NCBI GenBank assembly: GCA_007644065.1
Contig: VJWN01000007.1
Location: 2,138,167 to 2,202,166, forward strand
Source of the DNA: Margaritispora aquatica
Taxonomy: Eukaryota > Ascomycota > Leotiomycetes > Helotiales > Discinellaceae
DNA length: 64,000 nucleotides
Direction: 5' to 3'
Shown: positions 36,310 to 49,046 of the stretch, piece by piece
Position numbering within the stretch: position 1 is the stretch's first letter
How the letters are laid out: each line of letters starts with the position of its first letter
The notes under the pieces: generated by a model
Databases searched by the model: none
The model's input: only the letters and a program-made list of their open reading frames with translations
What the model was told of the DNA's origin: nothing
Translations under genes and position numbers: made by a program

Positions 36310-37183
36310 TCATAGTAGGCGGATGTTAGGCGACTGAGGAGCTGACCGAGCATCTGATTCTTCCGCAGAGTTGGACAGTGAAAGATATGCTGTCCATGCG
36401 ATACCAACGGTCGAGACAAATGGCTGGGGACTTATTAGTGTGGATCTGGCTGAATATAGACCAAAGAAGCTTACTAGTTGGAACTGAAGAGGCATGAGTC
36501 TGAAGTTGATCATCTGAACGGCAGGCCAGACCATAAAATTGGCCTTGAGTGTTGGAAGGTACATCTCGCGCAACTTATGTTTCACGTCTCTTCTGCCGCC
36601 ACCCTCTGCCACTGTCATGGCAGAGAAGAACAATGCAATTCCTGCAGATGGTATTAGCAAGCCTGTTACCTAGCCTAACATATGTCACATCGCATACCAA
36701 AGGGCGCAAAAATCAACTGATCGCAAGCAACCATCTTCAGTGCCGGTCCCAAACCGCTGGCCTTTGTGATAGGGAACTGCTTGGACAAGAGCTGGAACCA
36801 TTTGAACTGCACAGGTGCCATCATGAAGCCATAGCCCATGAAGCGTGTCAAACGCTCAAAGTCGAATGGTGGTGGCAGAGATCTCGAATCTGGAATGAGG
36901 TCGCGCTGGTTCATGGGATTCTTCCTGTCAAGCTCATGGATCTCGATGGCTAGGGTATCATCATCTGTAATTCCTCCAGGTTTTCGAATAGCTCGTAGCC
37001 GGATTGCTGTTATAGATTGTGCTACTGTATCTGCGATACCTCCCAATACCGCGTTAGAGATCATCATTGTGAGGACTAGAACGATTAGACAATAGCTCCA
37101 ATCGAAGTTGCTCGTGAAAACGTACTTGGACGGTCGGCATAATAACCGTTGAACTTTGCGGCAAGTCTGGAAATGACCGCCAT
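36310..37183 (-). CDS. Mpv17/PMP22 family membrane protein
   Basis: Four exons, 37183-37126, 37075-36698, 36641-36475 and 36423-36310, give 238 residues. Family marks are the N-terminal YYADRP then a hydrophobic segment with NAVLGGIADTVAQ, the MGYGFMMAPVQFKWF segment, DQLIFAPFGIALFF, and the C-terminal signature MVWPAVQMINFRLMPLQFQ followed by AWTAYLSLSNS. About four membrane helices are expected. Relatives (Mpv17, Sym1, PMP22) sit in the mitochondrial inner or peroxisomal membrane and are thought to form channels; which membrane applies here cannot be read from the sequence. A charged insert of about 45 residues lies between the first two helices (KPGGITDDDTLAIEI region), longer than in Sym1. 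Confidence 0.92.
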
Positions 37184-38380
37184 TTCGATGATGAATATGA
37201 CAAGATGGAGGACAGGCTGTGACAGAATTCAATGTCAACATAGATTCTCCATGTGCATGTGGAAGATTGCGCTGAGTCTCAAACACGACCGATCAATTGG
37301 GATGCATAGGAAAACTCACCACTCTTCCGTATATATATTTACTATTTATCCTTCGCATCAACCTCGTGCGCTCAGGCTCGTAGAACATTTTGGCCGTTAT
37401 ATACAAATGTCGTGGAAGGCGGCGATAGAATGCGGTTTTGGCAACTGAGCAATGACGACAGTGGATCGGATACTGAACCAGGTTTCTAGGGGGTCGGACT
37501 CCAACGTTCGTCTCGATTTGTCTCTGTTTCTGCTTCAATCAAACCTACGGATGTACAAGTGTGCAACAAGCAACGGATATTCTCGATACAGTAGAACTAG
37601 AACGGAGGATATATAAGAATAAGAATAGGAAGTTTGCATCCTCATGCGGCTCTTGATGCTAGTCGTGGAGGAGTGGAGGAAGTGGAGTTGTTACGTGAGA
37701 GAAGTGAGTAAAGGCCTGGTGGCCAATCGTAGGATGAGATGATCATCCATGACAGGAAGATGCTGCAAGCAAGTGCTTCATCATAATTGTTTGGTTTGTT
37801 TGGTGAAACCATTGCTTGAATAATGTCATTAATATGAAAACTTTGCATAATGACATCCGAGAAGTAGTTCTGTTGTCTTTGTTTTCATTGAGGCTTTTGC
37901 TGTCTTTTAATTCAAATATCGCAATATGCTGTGGACCGTTTTGGAGATGCTCACAAACATGGCGATGCTCTTATGTTGTTTGCGAAGTAAATCTCTTGAC
38001 GATCAATAACTTCATCATGATTTCATGTTTGAGCTCCAAGCTATTTCTGCGTGAAGTTATGACACTTTTTGATAGGGGTCAAGTTAAAGTACAACAGTTC
38101 TTAGCAGCATCCTTTATTGGCTTCGAGAGTAGTTTCTCAACTCTAGGGAATACTCGGAGTTTATAGCGAGCAATCCAAGCTTTCGTGTTGGGACTTGTTA
38201 CTTCGGACGTCGAATTTCATGACGCGAGAAGCAGAACAAACAGCATACCTAATGTGCAAGTTTTGCTAGCACATTTAAGACTGTAGATTGGCAGAACTAC
38301 AGTTTCAACAGAAGTTCTCTTGGTTTTTGAATATCCACAAGTTTATCCCTATTCACCACGACCTCATTCCCCTAGATGCA
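37184..38380. other. Intergenic region between Mpv17-family and galactanase genes
   Basis: 1.2 kb without a supportable gene. It carries the Mpv17 gene promoter and the 3' flank of the galactanase gene. Short ORFs are compositionally random. Confidence 0.55.
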
Positions 38381-39863
38381 TTAAACACCTTTGAAGAAGT
38401 TCACCGACGGCCTCGAGTATCCCACAGTTAACGGCCACCCGCTATAATCCGCCTCAAAAAGCGTAGCATCATTACATGCGCTTCCCAACGAAGTGTTGTT
38501 CAACCACGCCGGCTCCCAATAATGCACTCCTCTGCCCAATCCATATGGAAGTGCCTTCACAATGCTGATTACATCGCCTGTCCATTCAATTTGACCAGCT
38601 GTATCGTAAGGTATCGAGGGCTCAGAGGATTCGGGAATGGGATTCCACCTAGTTGATTTTAGTTTGCGTACGAATTACAGAAAGGGTCAAGGTAGCTTAC
38701 TGTCCATTGCAGATTGCGGGATAGTCGGTCTCTGCAATATGAATCGGCTTGCGGTATTTTTGAGCAAGTGTATTCAGCGTCTTTTTGAGATTGGCGAACG
38801 TCGCCGAAGTTCCACTTTCATAAGTCAGCAAGAAAGTCCAATCCCCATTGAAGACACTTACTAGAAGGGATAGAAGCTGAATCCAAAGACCTAACCCAAC
38901 ACAATCAGCACAACTCAGTCTCACCAAATACACCAAAACTCACATCCCAGTCCTCAACCTTAACACCATTCTCCACCAATGCTCCAAACCATCTCGTCTG
39001 CAGCGTCTCGTTCCAACCATTGTCAATGTGAATCATGACGGCACCCCTCTTGACGCCCAACTTCTCCGCGTCCTCAACTCCCTTTCTCGCGCTCTTGTAA
39101 AGCGTCGCTAAGCTCGAGAAGTTCTGCACAAGCGCTGACCAAGGCTGAGTATCCACTTCCACGTATCCAACTGGCCATAGCATGCCATGGCGGATCTCAT
39201 TGCCGAGAGCGATGATATCGAGTGTGATGCCAGCCTTGTCAAAAGCGAGCAGCGTGGTCTTGACGTAGGTGCGGAGAGTGGAGGAAAGGGGAGCGAGGGT
39301 TGTGGGCCAGGCAGCGGGAGGAGGTTGTTTGTTTGGATCAGCCCAGGAGTCACTGTCGTTGTTAGATTCTCCCCACAGGCAATTGAGGACCAATTCATAT
39401 TTACTCACGAGAAGTGGAAATCGAGATAGATCTTGTAACCCGCCTTTTGGTACCTCTTGGCAGCAACAAGACAGTACTCCAATCCATTCAAGCCACCCTC
39501 GGGGTTGACCCATATCCTCAAGCGAACGGTGTTCATGCCACCATCACCTAGGATCGCATCCGCGGTCCTTGTCTTGTTCTTGCGAGCGGTATCCTTGAAG
39601 ATGTAGTTTCCGTCGTCTTCGAGCATCTTGAGGGAGGAGAGATCATGGCCTTTGTAGAAGAAGGGCGCTGGAGAGCGCCTAGGGTTGTATGTTAGTTGAT
39701 ATCAGGTGAAATAGGTAAACTTGCTTGCTTCCAAGCGAGTGGCGAGGCAAATCAAAACAGAAAAGAATGGAAAGAGAGCATACTCTTCAGATACAGCAGG
39801 AATAGCAGAGACCATTGGCACTCCCACAGCCATAGCCAGGCAAAGAAGAGATGGGAAACGCAT
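38381..39863 (-). CDS. Secreted arabinogalactan endo-beta-1,4-galactanase (GH53)
   Basis: Six exons (39863-39784, 39678-39409, 39352-38944, 38890-38862, 38814-38701, 38648-38381) give 389 residues. A signal peptide covers residues 1 to about 20, ending MVSA. The GH53 TIM barrel shows the expected landmarks: FFYKGHDLSSL, NTVRLRIWVNP, YLDFHFSDSWADPNKQ, the acid/base Glu169 in ALGNEI, the nucleophile Glu291 in IHIAETDYP, and HYWEPAW near the C-terminus. The enzyme hydrolyses beta-1,4-galactan side chains of pectin (rhamnogalacturonan I) outside the cell. Exon 4 is only 29 nt. The upstream region has close-set CreA-like sites. Family assignment is near certain. Confidence 0.95.
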
Positions 39864-41790
39864 TTTTCGGTTTCCTCGAAGAATCCAGCAGGTGATCAAT
39901 GGACCAAACTTGAGAAGCGAGCAAGATATCTCAACAACACTTCAATTGGAAGCAGACATCCTAAGCACGATACTTATACCCAACCTCACGCTCCACCTCC
40001 TCACCTCGGTGCGTCTTGTTCCTGTCTCCGCATGGCCATGCGGTCACCGTTCCTGTCATCTCATCGTACCTCGTCCCATCTCTCCCCAATCCCATCCCGG
40101 AGGTTCATCCGAATCCACATAGCCCACATACTCACTGCACACCAAGCAAACAAAAATATCAAAACCACCATTCCACCCTGTCCGCCCCTCAACTCATCCA
40201 ACAGAGAAATTCCACCAAACACAAACTACAACACCCGAGAGAGAAATACGAGAGCTCGGCTCCGAACTTACCTTTCACCGTCCAACAACATTGTACCCCA
40301 CAGTGGAGGATTAAAACCAAAACAGCAACTCGTGCCCGGCAACCGAGGAATTTCTGCTCGCTTCAAACAAACTCCAAGTCATGACCTCGTCCATCCACCT
40401 GTCTACCATGCGTCTCGCCGGCTTGACGCCGAAGAGCCTATTCAAAAGGCCTCTTCTGATTGGTGCGGTAGTGGGGCACCACGAGATCTGCACTGAAGCG
40501 GAGTTCGAAAGATGGAGATGGAGAATCTCCATCTCCATTGTGATGCTTGCATGCCATCCTTCCCCAGCATCATATCCTTGGTTTTCCCCCAAATTTTCAT
40601 TTCAAGCTTAATAAAAGTTCGCATCTCTAGAACGTGCCAAGTCTGGACCGGGCTGACTTGAAAAGGTTGAAATGGCAAGACTTTCCCACCCTAAGCTGTG
40701 AAGTAGGCTCGTGATCATGTCTTTCACTTGATGCAAATCACCCTTGTCCGAGCAATCTGTAAAGAAACGGTGGATGGCTCATATATGGGTGAACTGTCGA
40801 GAAAATAAGGGTATAGTCGTTTCGCGAGTCGTGGGAACCTGCTGCAACTATACTGGGGTCATAATTGACAACATTGGGAGATCTCCCTCGAACTTGTGCA
40901 AAAAGTTAAAGTTTTCTCTACTGAATGAAGAGAGCAACCTCTGAACGAGATGGTTGTAGCTCAATAAAAACCTCACAAACGATACTCACGGGGTATAAAT
41001 ATATGCGTGTATATACACAAGAAGGCTGGGGGAGAATCGCACTATTATTCCTACTTCCACCAAAGAAAGCGCCACAGGTCCTTCTCCTCAAGCTTGAGAA
41101 TCTCCCTCTCAACTCCGCCATGTAGCCAAATTTGGTAACGAGCAACCACCTGCACAAAATGCAATGCAGACATGTGTATCCCAGCCCAAGCGAAAACTAT
41201 CCCAGCAGACCAATGCCCCATATGAAATCCAAGCTGCGGAACTGCCAGTGCAAGAGCCCATTCCTCCATGCAAAATGTATAAAACGCACATAAATGAAAA
41301 GCCCTTCAAAGTCCAGCCAACAGAAACAAAAGAAAGCGTGCAAAGAGACGACAGCTACCGGCACCATATTAACAAGGAAAGGTGAGGTCCAAAAACAAAG
41401 TGCGTGAACCTAGTAGGTTGAATAATAGGGGAATAAACGAACGACAGGTATTAGAATCGAAAGAGGTATATCGATGATTGAGAAACCAGCAAAAGGGAGA
41501 TGCTGTACTGTACAAGAAATCAGCATGAAATTTGACGTAAGAAATGCAATGAAATTAACCAGACGCCGACTCCTCTACCAGACCTCGGTGTACCAGAAGA
41601 TTGCTGCACCAGCAATTGATCGAACCATATCCCTCCATTATTGTAGGTTGCATAATCTGAGCCGGACATAAATAGGACGAATTCCTGATGATGAGATACA
41701 AGACGCATGTCCGCCATGTGTCTGTGCAATTATCATTCACCCATCAACTTCATGACGCATGAATAATTATCTGTGAATTCGTAGGCATTA
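39864..41790. promoter_or_regulatory. Galactanase promoter and Rsc7 gene 3' flank
   Basis: 1.9 kb with no supported gene. The long plus-strand ORFs at 39696-40496 read antisense through the galactanase start and its promoter, with Pro/His-rich random composition. The region contains CreA-like motifs. Confidence 0.6.
40097..40476. promoter_or_regulatory. Candidate CreA sites upstream of the galactanase gene
   Basis: Four matches to the fungal carbon-repressor consensus SYGGRG: CCGGAG at 40097-40102, CCCCAC (reverse of GTGGGG) at 40296-40301, GTGGAG at 40303-40308 and GTGGGG at 40471-40476. The middle pair is inverted and separated by one base; paired sites are the arrangement that usually functions. 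The consensus is short, so some matches are expected by chance. Confidence 0.4.
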
Positions 41791-43985
41791 TCATTGAGGT
41801 TGGCCGGCCCACCAAGTGCTGCCTGATGCAGGTGGTTGCTGCCCGGCCCAGGACGCACCTGGTTGGGGCCCGGACGTGCTTGGTTGCATGAACTGTTGCG
41901 AGTTGGGGTCTGGCTGATAGAGACCTCGAGTGCCTGCTGGATAACCTTGGCTCATACCTTGCATGCCGGCATACTGCAAAGTAGGTTGCATCTGCGGGTT
42001 TGAGGTCGAATGGCGAAGTTGAGATGGAGGTTGATGCGGTGACTGTTGAATGTGAGGAGAAGGTTGGGTATTGTGAGATGCATATGTAGAGAATTGCTGC
42101 GTGGAAGCTTGCTGGCCCTGACCAGGAGGCCACATTGAACCCTGTTGTGGGAATGTGTAAGGGTTTCCTCCTTGACCCAGATTGCCGGGTCCCAAAGGCA
42201 AAGATGGAGAACGGCCCATTTGATCAGGTCGAATAGATCCAGGTGGGACTCCTCTCATCGGTGATTGTGCGATGGGATGTTGTGGCGGTGGAGGTTGAGT
42301 GTAGGACTGAGACGAAGTCAGGTGTTGAGGGGTCTGTTGGGCCATGATCGATTGTTGGATATTGCTTTGCGTTGTTCTTGGTGATGGTAAGGCTTGAGTT
42401 GATGGTAGACCATCGCTACTGCCCATTGGCAAAGGAGCGATGTTGGATGGGGGTAACTCGTGAGGCTGTCTCCAGCGACGGTCCAAGTATTCACCACTTC
42501 TGTTTCGTTGCAAATTGATCTGCTTGTTGTACTCTGCCGCCTGGTGTGCGTGTGTGAGCAACTCTTGTGGCGGACTGGCTTGGGTACGGTCCTGGTAAGG
42601 TGGACCTGTAATCTCCTGTCGTGGGCGTTGGATATTGCTGTAGTCTCTCAAACGCATATCGGGCTGTTCTGGAGCAAGGGTAATCATGGGAAGAGTGGTT
42701 GCGCCTCCAGGAGCCCCTATCATACCAGGTTGAACGGTTTGTGGTTGAGGATGAACACCAAAGTGGCCAGGATTGTTGCTGTATACAATATCCCCATGAT
42801 GCCCCAACGTCATTGAAGCGGTCGCGCTTGCTTCTGCCGCCGCCGATTCTCTAGCCTTCGCTGCACCAGGTCGCTTCTCACCAGCGAGGTCCTCCTCAGT
42901 AAAACCCTGCTTCCTCGCTTTCGTTTCCCAGTAATCGTCTCGCACCCGCCTGCCGTTCACGATCACCCGACTCCCAAATTGACGAAACATGGACCGAGCA
43001 GTGACTATTGCGATCTGTCTAGAGCGGTACGAGAATGGTAGAATCTCTTGATGTATCAGGTCCTCTTTCTCCGCTTGAGTTGCAATAATCTTATACAAGG
43101 ACCTGTTCTTATTGAATAGTAAATATGAATCACGGTACCCCAAGACTCTTGCGCATTCGGTGGCTAGCATGAATAATTTGTCTCCTCTGTTTGGTACGAA
43201 AAAGGTCCGGCATCTATAATCGCGTCCCTCCAGAAGCTGGCCAGTCAATGTAACCTTTTTCTCGCCTGCTTCGTCATATTCTCTGGGAATATACTCGTCA
43301 CCTTCGGGCCCAAGTTGGTCTGTAGTGTGATCTCTAACAGTTGGTAAAGCTTTGATGACGGTCTTAGTGGGTGTTGCTTTGGGAGGTGATGCTTGTGTCG
43401 GCGTGATGCTAGTCAATTGTGTGGGGAGTGCCGCAACCTGTGACTGCGGGGTCTGTGGAGGTAGATTTTGAGATAACGGCATCGATGATTGAACCGGACT
43501 CTCAGAAATAGTGCCAGGAGCTCTTGTTTGTTTCGTAGGTCTTCCTCTCTTTCTCGGCTTGGAGTTATCTACGAGCAAGACACTGTCAGCGAGATTCTTC
43601 AAGTCGGTCGGCTGCACGGTAGCACCTGAATATAGGCGCAAAGGTGTCGCAAAGATGTAAATACAGGAAGGCTCATCTCGGAATGCGACGTACCATCATC
43701 TCCTAAATCGCCGTGTGAAATATCACCATATATATCAGGCGAACGACTTCGCTTCACTCCTCGAGGACTCGTATCGGGAGTGATTGTCTGGTTCGCCAAA
43801 GCTGCGGAACTGGAAGTCAGCGTTGAATGCGACAACGAGAAATCATCTTGGAGAAAGCTGGATGGCGCATATCGAGGAACAGAGCCACTCTGTCCAGCCA
43901 GAGGATTTCGCATACCGGTTGATGAAAGCGCGGCAGGATTAATCGTGTCTCCTCCTAGACCATTTGATGTCTGCATCGAGTACAT
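41791..43985 (-). CDS. Chromatin remodelling complex subunit Rsc7/Swp82 (Npl6 family)
   Basis: Two exons, 43985-43694 and 43625-41791, give 708 residues; the 68-nt intron keeps frame. An AT-hook-like basic motif (KPRKRGRPTK) is at about residues 120-130. The conserved Rsc7/Swp82 (CRC subunit) domain spans about 220-350: GQLLEGRDYRCRTFF, GDKLFMLATECARVLGYRDSY, FNKNRSLYKI, LPFSYRSRQIAIVTARSMFRQFG and the DDYWETKARKQGF end. The C-terminal half is Gln/Pro/Ser-rich and disordered. In yeast this family sits in the RSC (Rsc7) or SWI/SNF (Swp82) nucleosome remodelling complex. Filamentous fungi usually carry one such gene, so which complex it serves is open. Confidence 0.92.
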
Positions 43986-46900
43986 TATCGCCTCAACGGC
44001 ACGATGCGGACAATCGTATCGCGACGAGAATTCGAGCGGCGACGACGACGACGTGTCTTCCTAGGATCAAACGCGAATGCGCGCCGACGAGGCAGGAAGT
44101 GAGAATATTCGCAGATTCCCCATGCGACGGCGATAGTGCGTAAGGTAGAAGGTGGTAGGTAGGAATGATGGAGGGCGATGGCGAACGAACCAAACACTGG
44201 CAAGAAGCTGCTGCGGTCCTCTTTTGGTTCTGGTGTCCTGCGCCTGGTCATGTACTCGCTAATAAACGCACTGCGGGAAGGAGCGATAGGTCGAGCTTAT
44301 CCAACACTTCCTTTCTATTTGCAAGTCTCCCCAGGGCTAAACAATTATTGTATCTTCACCCAGAAAGCTTCCTCACTCTCAACACTGAACTGAATATATT
44401 GATGAGGTCGAGAAATCCGGAACAACTGGATCTTCTTGTGGATGAGATAATCAACCTCGATACACCGGGATGGGATGGCAGACAGGCTGAACGACACGAT
44501 ATTGAATAGAAGGACGGGCACCCAAATGGTCGGAATTGACAGAGAGTTGGTGTATGTTGCCTTTGGATTGCCCCGCGAGTTGGTGCAGGTCGAGATGGAT
44601 GTTTTCTAGGGTGCAGTGGAGGTGGAGGCCACTGAACTTTGAAGGGATTAGGGTTGGCGCAATAGTGTTCGCTCGATACGGATCAGCTCATACAGGGTCG
44701 GGGGTGCCTGCAACAACTGGTCTTTTCACGCCCGCTTTCGCTGGTATGGTGGAGCTTGGCCTATGAGACCTTGTGCAGCAGTGCAGCAGTGCAGCTTGCA
44801 GCACCGCAGGGACCAACAGGACGAGGACCCAGATGGTTTCCGAGCGGCCCCAAGGGTTGAAGCGAAAAGCAACCGATAGAACAATCGACAAACAAATCGA
44901 GCCGGCCGGCCACTGGAACGAACTTGTAGAAGCCTACAGTTGGTGACGACAACGCCGACGATATGAGGGTCGGATGTCTCTTTTGATGTATAGACGAAGG
45001 AACTCGAGATTCTAGAAGGTCAACTAGTCCACGTTCAAGTTCAGGACTCGCTGGGTCTGGTCAATCTGGTGGTGCTACCTGCGGGAACGTCTGGGCTAAA
45101 TGGGGAAAACGGCCGAGATATTGGACAAGATGTCGCGATTCCGTGACTGGGGAGGCTCTTGTGGAAGTGTTTTAAACAATCGAATTGACCAGGAAAGCAC
45201 TGTCGGCCGCTAGACATGTGCCGGTCCAGTCCCTTTTGAGCGGTTTCTGGGCAATTTCTGAGCAGGCTGAAATGCAGAATGGAATTGTCCTGTTGGAAAA
45301 AACTCGAGCGGTGTTGAGTGAAAGAGCTGGAGATGCACGGGAGCAAATCTGTGATGGAAAGCGCCGCTTCCACTGACACTTCCTAATCTGTACCTCGGAA
45401 CGAATACCCAAAGGACAAGGACCGTTCGCCTGTTTCGTTGTTCGCTGCGTTTGTCTGTGGACGTCTGAAATTCTGCAGTGTGGAATCCGCTTGGGCTTGA
45501 GCTTCTTTCTCGCAAACTTCTAGCTCTCGTTTGCCAAGATTAGATGCTAATAATCAATCCAAGGACGGCCACGGAAACTGCAAATAGTGAAACCTATTAC
45601 TCTCTCTGCAAATGTTGAACTGGGCCCTCAAAATATTACAATATTTGATGATAAACTCGGTAGGCTACGGTAGACAAGAAAACAAATCAGCTGGATAAAT
45701 AGCAAGATAGGTAGGCTTGCTGTTGCATATCCTAGTACGTACATATAACTAGTGAGGCGAAGACTAGAGGAGTCCGAAAAGGGTAATATATCCTGCAGGC
45801 AGATCTGATGATTTCGTCTGAGATGCCTCGATTGAGCTTGGCAACAGAAATTATTCTCGCTGCAAGCGCTGAGGAAAACGATGACAGAGTGTCCTGCTTC
45901 GGATGGATGCACGGCTTGATCTTGAACAGATAGAACAGATATTCAGGAGGAAATATGGCTTGGCATCAAATTCAAGTCAAGTCGAGATCAAGAGGATATT
46001 GGATTTGGATTGGCTGCATATTTCATGGCGAAAACAGACAGAGTTTACTATCAGTTGTGCAGATTTGATTTGATTTGGTTTTGAGCCAGAAAAGCAAGGT
46101 CAGCTTCGTATTGGCCACCTGTCTTGAGACAGGATGATTGATTCGAGTCATCGAACTGACAGAAAGATAATGGAGGGGTCAACATCCTCACTCAATATTG
46201 TTTGATTGGGCCAACTTCGACGACACCCCACAAGCAAGGACGCCACAGCTGAGACAGCATTGGTCATTTCCTTGGAAACCTTCAAAACTAGGGCTGGTGA
46301 GAAAGCCAACTTGGAGGAAGATAGTTCAAGGTAAAAGTACAAGTACTTGGTAGTGTGAGGAAGTACCTTAGCTCTGGTGGTAAGACAACAGGTAGGGAAA
46401 CGATAATAGAGGGGGCCCATTCTTCGAGCTACCGCTATCGTTGTCCGTACCAAGGCCAGTAGCTGTCGATTACTGCTTATTTATGCATATCTTTAGTTCT
46501 AGACGCGGAAAGCTCGAGCCGTATCCTGCCCTCACCTTCAGTAGTAAATCAGCAGGATATTCACGATACATACCATATATTATTTCCCCATATATTCTTG
46601 AGATTGTCAACAAGAAATTGCTGATATGTCTGTTTGACGAAAAGAACCAGCAACGCTGCGTCGTTCAGTCTGAGCATTCAAACTGATTCCAAGAGGCCCA
46701 TCTGGGATATTCTTGCAGGATGTGTTCACTGCGGTACTCAAGCCACTGTGTGGAGTACATAAGGGGACTTGCACTAGTCTTGTAAGCTGGATCTTGTGCT
46801 TCCTTAGCTGAAGTGTCTTCGATCTTTAGCGTATCCCCGATACACTGGAGCCGACCAGGTCAAGCTCATACACAACCACAGTGCATCACATTACAACCAG

Positions 46901-49046
46901 AGATGGACGGTGGTCAAGCTCAGAGGATTTGGATGGGGGCTGCACAGCATCTGTACCATACGGGCAGAGCCGCAGCCCGCATATATCCAGTTGGGGCATG
47001 TGAGCTCGAGGCATGTTGCCCTTGTTCAGTGTGTCTGCAACTGAATTCCTGATGGTGTGGTGATCCCATTTGACCAAAGACATCTCAGTGCTTGCGTGAA
47101 CTGCGTCAACCCAACGTTCTCGGCGCGTAGAACGCCTGCAGAACATACATCAGGCTGGCTGCCACATCCACCGCTCAACCCTGGGAAATATTGAAGAAGG
47201 ATGCAACTTTGTTGCCCCAGAATGCGCTGCTGAGCATTTGGTATGATCATGCATTCCTGCCGGCAACGGGAGATCTGCTCTGTATCCGCTCACACCTGCA
47301 AGAAAAGTGTGTGTTCACAAACCCAACTTCAGCAATCTACCACGAACATCAAGTATTTTCTTCGAGACAGTAGGATATGACAAGATGTATTCTTCTTCAA
47401 TCCAGCAATCTTCGGATAGCATTAATGTGCTGCTCCTTCGGCCTAAAGATCCGGTGCATGATGTGCCACATTCGGAATTACCTGCATTAAGAGATAAGTC
47501 GCAATATATTCCCAGGCCTGGAATTGGTGCTCCGAGGCGAGCGCGGTTGAGACATTTCTCTCGGATACAAATCGGATCTTTGGCTCAGCCACAACGGTCC
47601 ATTTTCATGTGTGTTGCTTGAGAAGAATCATACTAAATGGAAGCGCATATAAGATATCCCTGTATTTACCTCATACGACCCCTTCAAGCTCAACGAAGAC
47701 GTCTGTGGCTTTTCTCGACGAATTTCCTATTCGGAAGATGGGAGTGCCTAAGTTTCCTTTAACCAGCTTGGATTTCACTAGCGAAGCGTGCCATGTTGGC
47801 GCAGCCTAGCACATACTTGCACCTTCACACGGGAGCGAAGTAGCACTCGGTCGGCAAGTTCGGGTAGCTCAACCACGCCTTAGACTTAGACTTCTACCTG
47901 TAGTCTTTAGTCTTGCATGTTGAGGCTATTCACTGTCTTGGACAGGCTTGAAGCTAAGCAGAATCAAGGAAGGGTGCCCAGCTATCTATGACACCAGTCT
48001 ATGAGCTGTATCCTTTATGATTCGCATCAAAGATGTATGATCCAAGATATGTGGATACGCAAGGAGCCATCTACAGACTACAGTTTCCGTTTGGTTGTAC
48101 TAATATTTGGACTGGTTTGAAACAGTTCATTGAGAGTTCTTCGTATGTCGCAAGACAGCTCATGTCATGGCTCAATGTCCGGCTGGCTATTAACTGGATT
48201 CGTCGGGGGCTCTAAAAGTCAAGAGTATATTGCATCTTTGACATACATAGTTCAGATGGGTAAACACTTAGTAGGTGACTAATACACGTACACGAGAACA
48301 ATCCGTAATCCCGACGAACTGGCCGACCCGTGTCGAGACGTTCCTTCTTGAGCCAAAGCATAGAAACCATAGAAGCATCTTAAAATGACATGCATTAGCT
48401 ATAACAATTTTGGAGTTGGGCTGCGAGGCTGCTGTTTTGGTTTCATGCGAGATGTTGCGAAAGTCTACCTCCACTGTCGACTATACATGCAAGCTGAACG
48501 ACGCGAGAGTGTGTCACGCTTGTTGTGATTGGAATTGTTTCAGGCGGACTTAAAAGTACCGAGGAGGCCGACTGGAGGACAGTAGACGATTACAGAACAA
48601 ATGAACACAAATGACGAGGATATTGTCGGATGTTTCAGGACGCGGTGCTACTTGGCATGCGTCGGATTTTAGGAGAAATACGAGTTACGCAAAAGTGTGA
48701 GTGTACCGTCGTGTAGGTGAGATAAAGAAATGGAGCTGTGTACAAGGGCAATAGACGAGGATATCCAGGTGCTTGTGACATGTATGACTAGGAGAATAAA
48801 CAACGGAAGTTTTCGGTGCAACCTGACAGCAGCTCAGACTTGCCTTTACCACTTCATCACTGTCCTATGCATGATTCCACTGGCATCTGTCAAAGCCTTC
48901 AGGTTACTGCTTTCACATAAACACACGAAAGGCAGATGAGATGAACTCCCAGTGGCACATAGGAATAGTTCAGCAGTATCTGGTGATCATCATAGCCATG
49001 AAATGGTGACATCGGTGTGAAGTGGTGTACTTGATTGAACTCAGTA
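43986..49046. other. 5 kb gene desert
   Basis: No complete coding model on either strand. The largest plus-strand candidates, near 44165-44509 and 47385-47621 (79 codons from its first ATG), have no recognisable domain or clear splice sites. The stretch at 43986-44300 is the Rsc7 gene promoter. No terminal repeats, tRNA or transposon proteins were recognised. Composition is even and not low complexity, so decayed coding or non-coding RNA cannot be excluded. Confidence 0.55.

Noticed and set aside
39696..40496. 266-codon plus-strand ORF over the galactanase start
   Set aside because: It is antisense to the galactanase first exon and promoter, rich in Pro/His/Ser from pyrimidine-rich promoter DNA, with no domain.
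47385..47621. 79-codon plus-strand ORF in the 44-49 kb interval
   Set aside because: No domain, no homology I recognise, and the length is within chance expectation.
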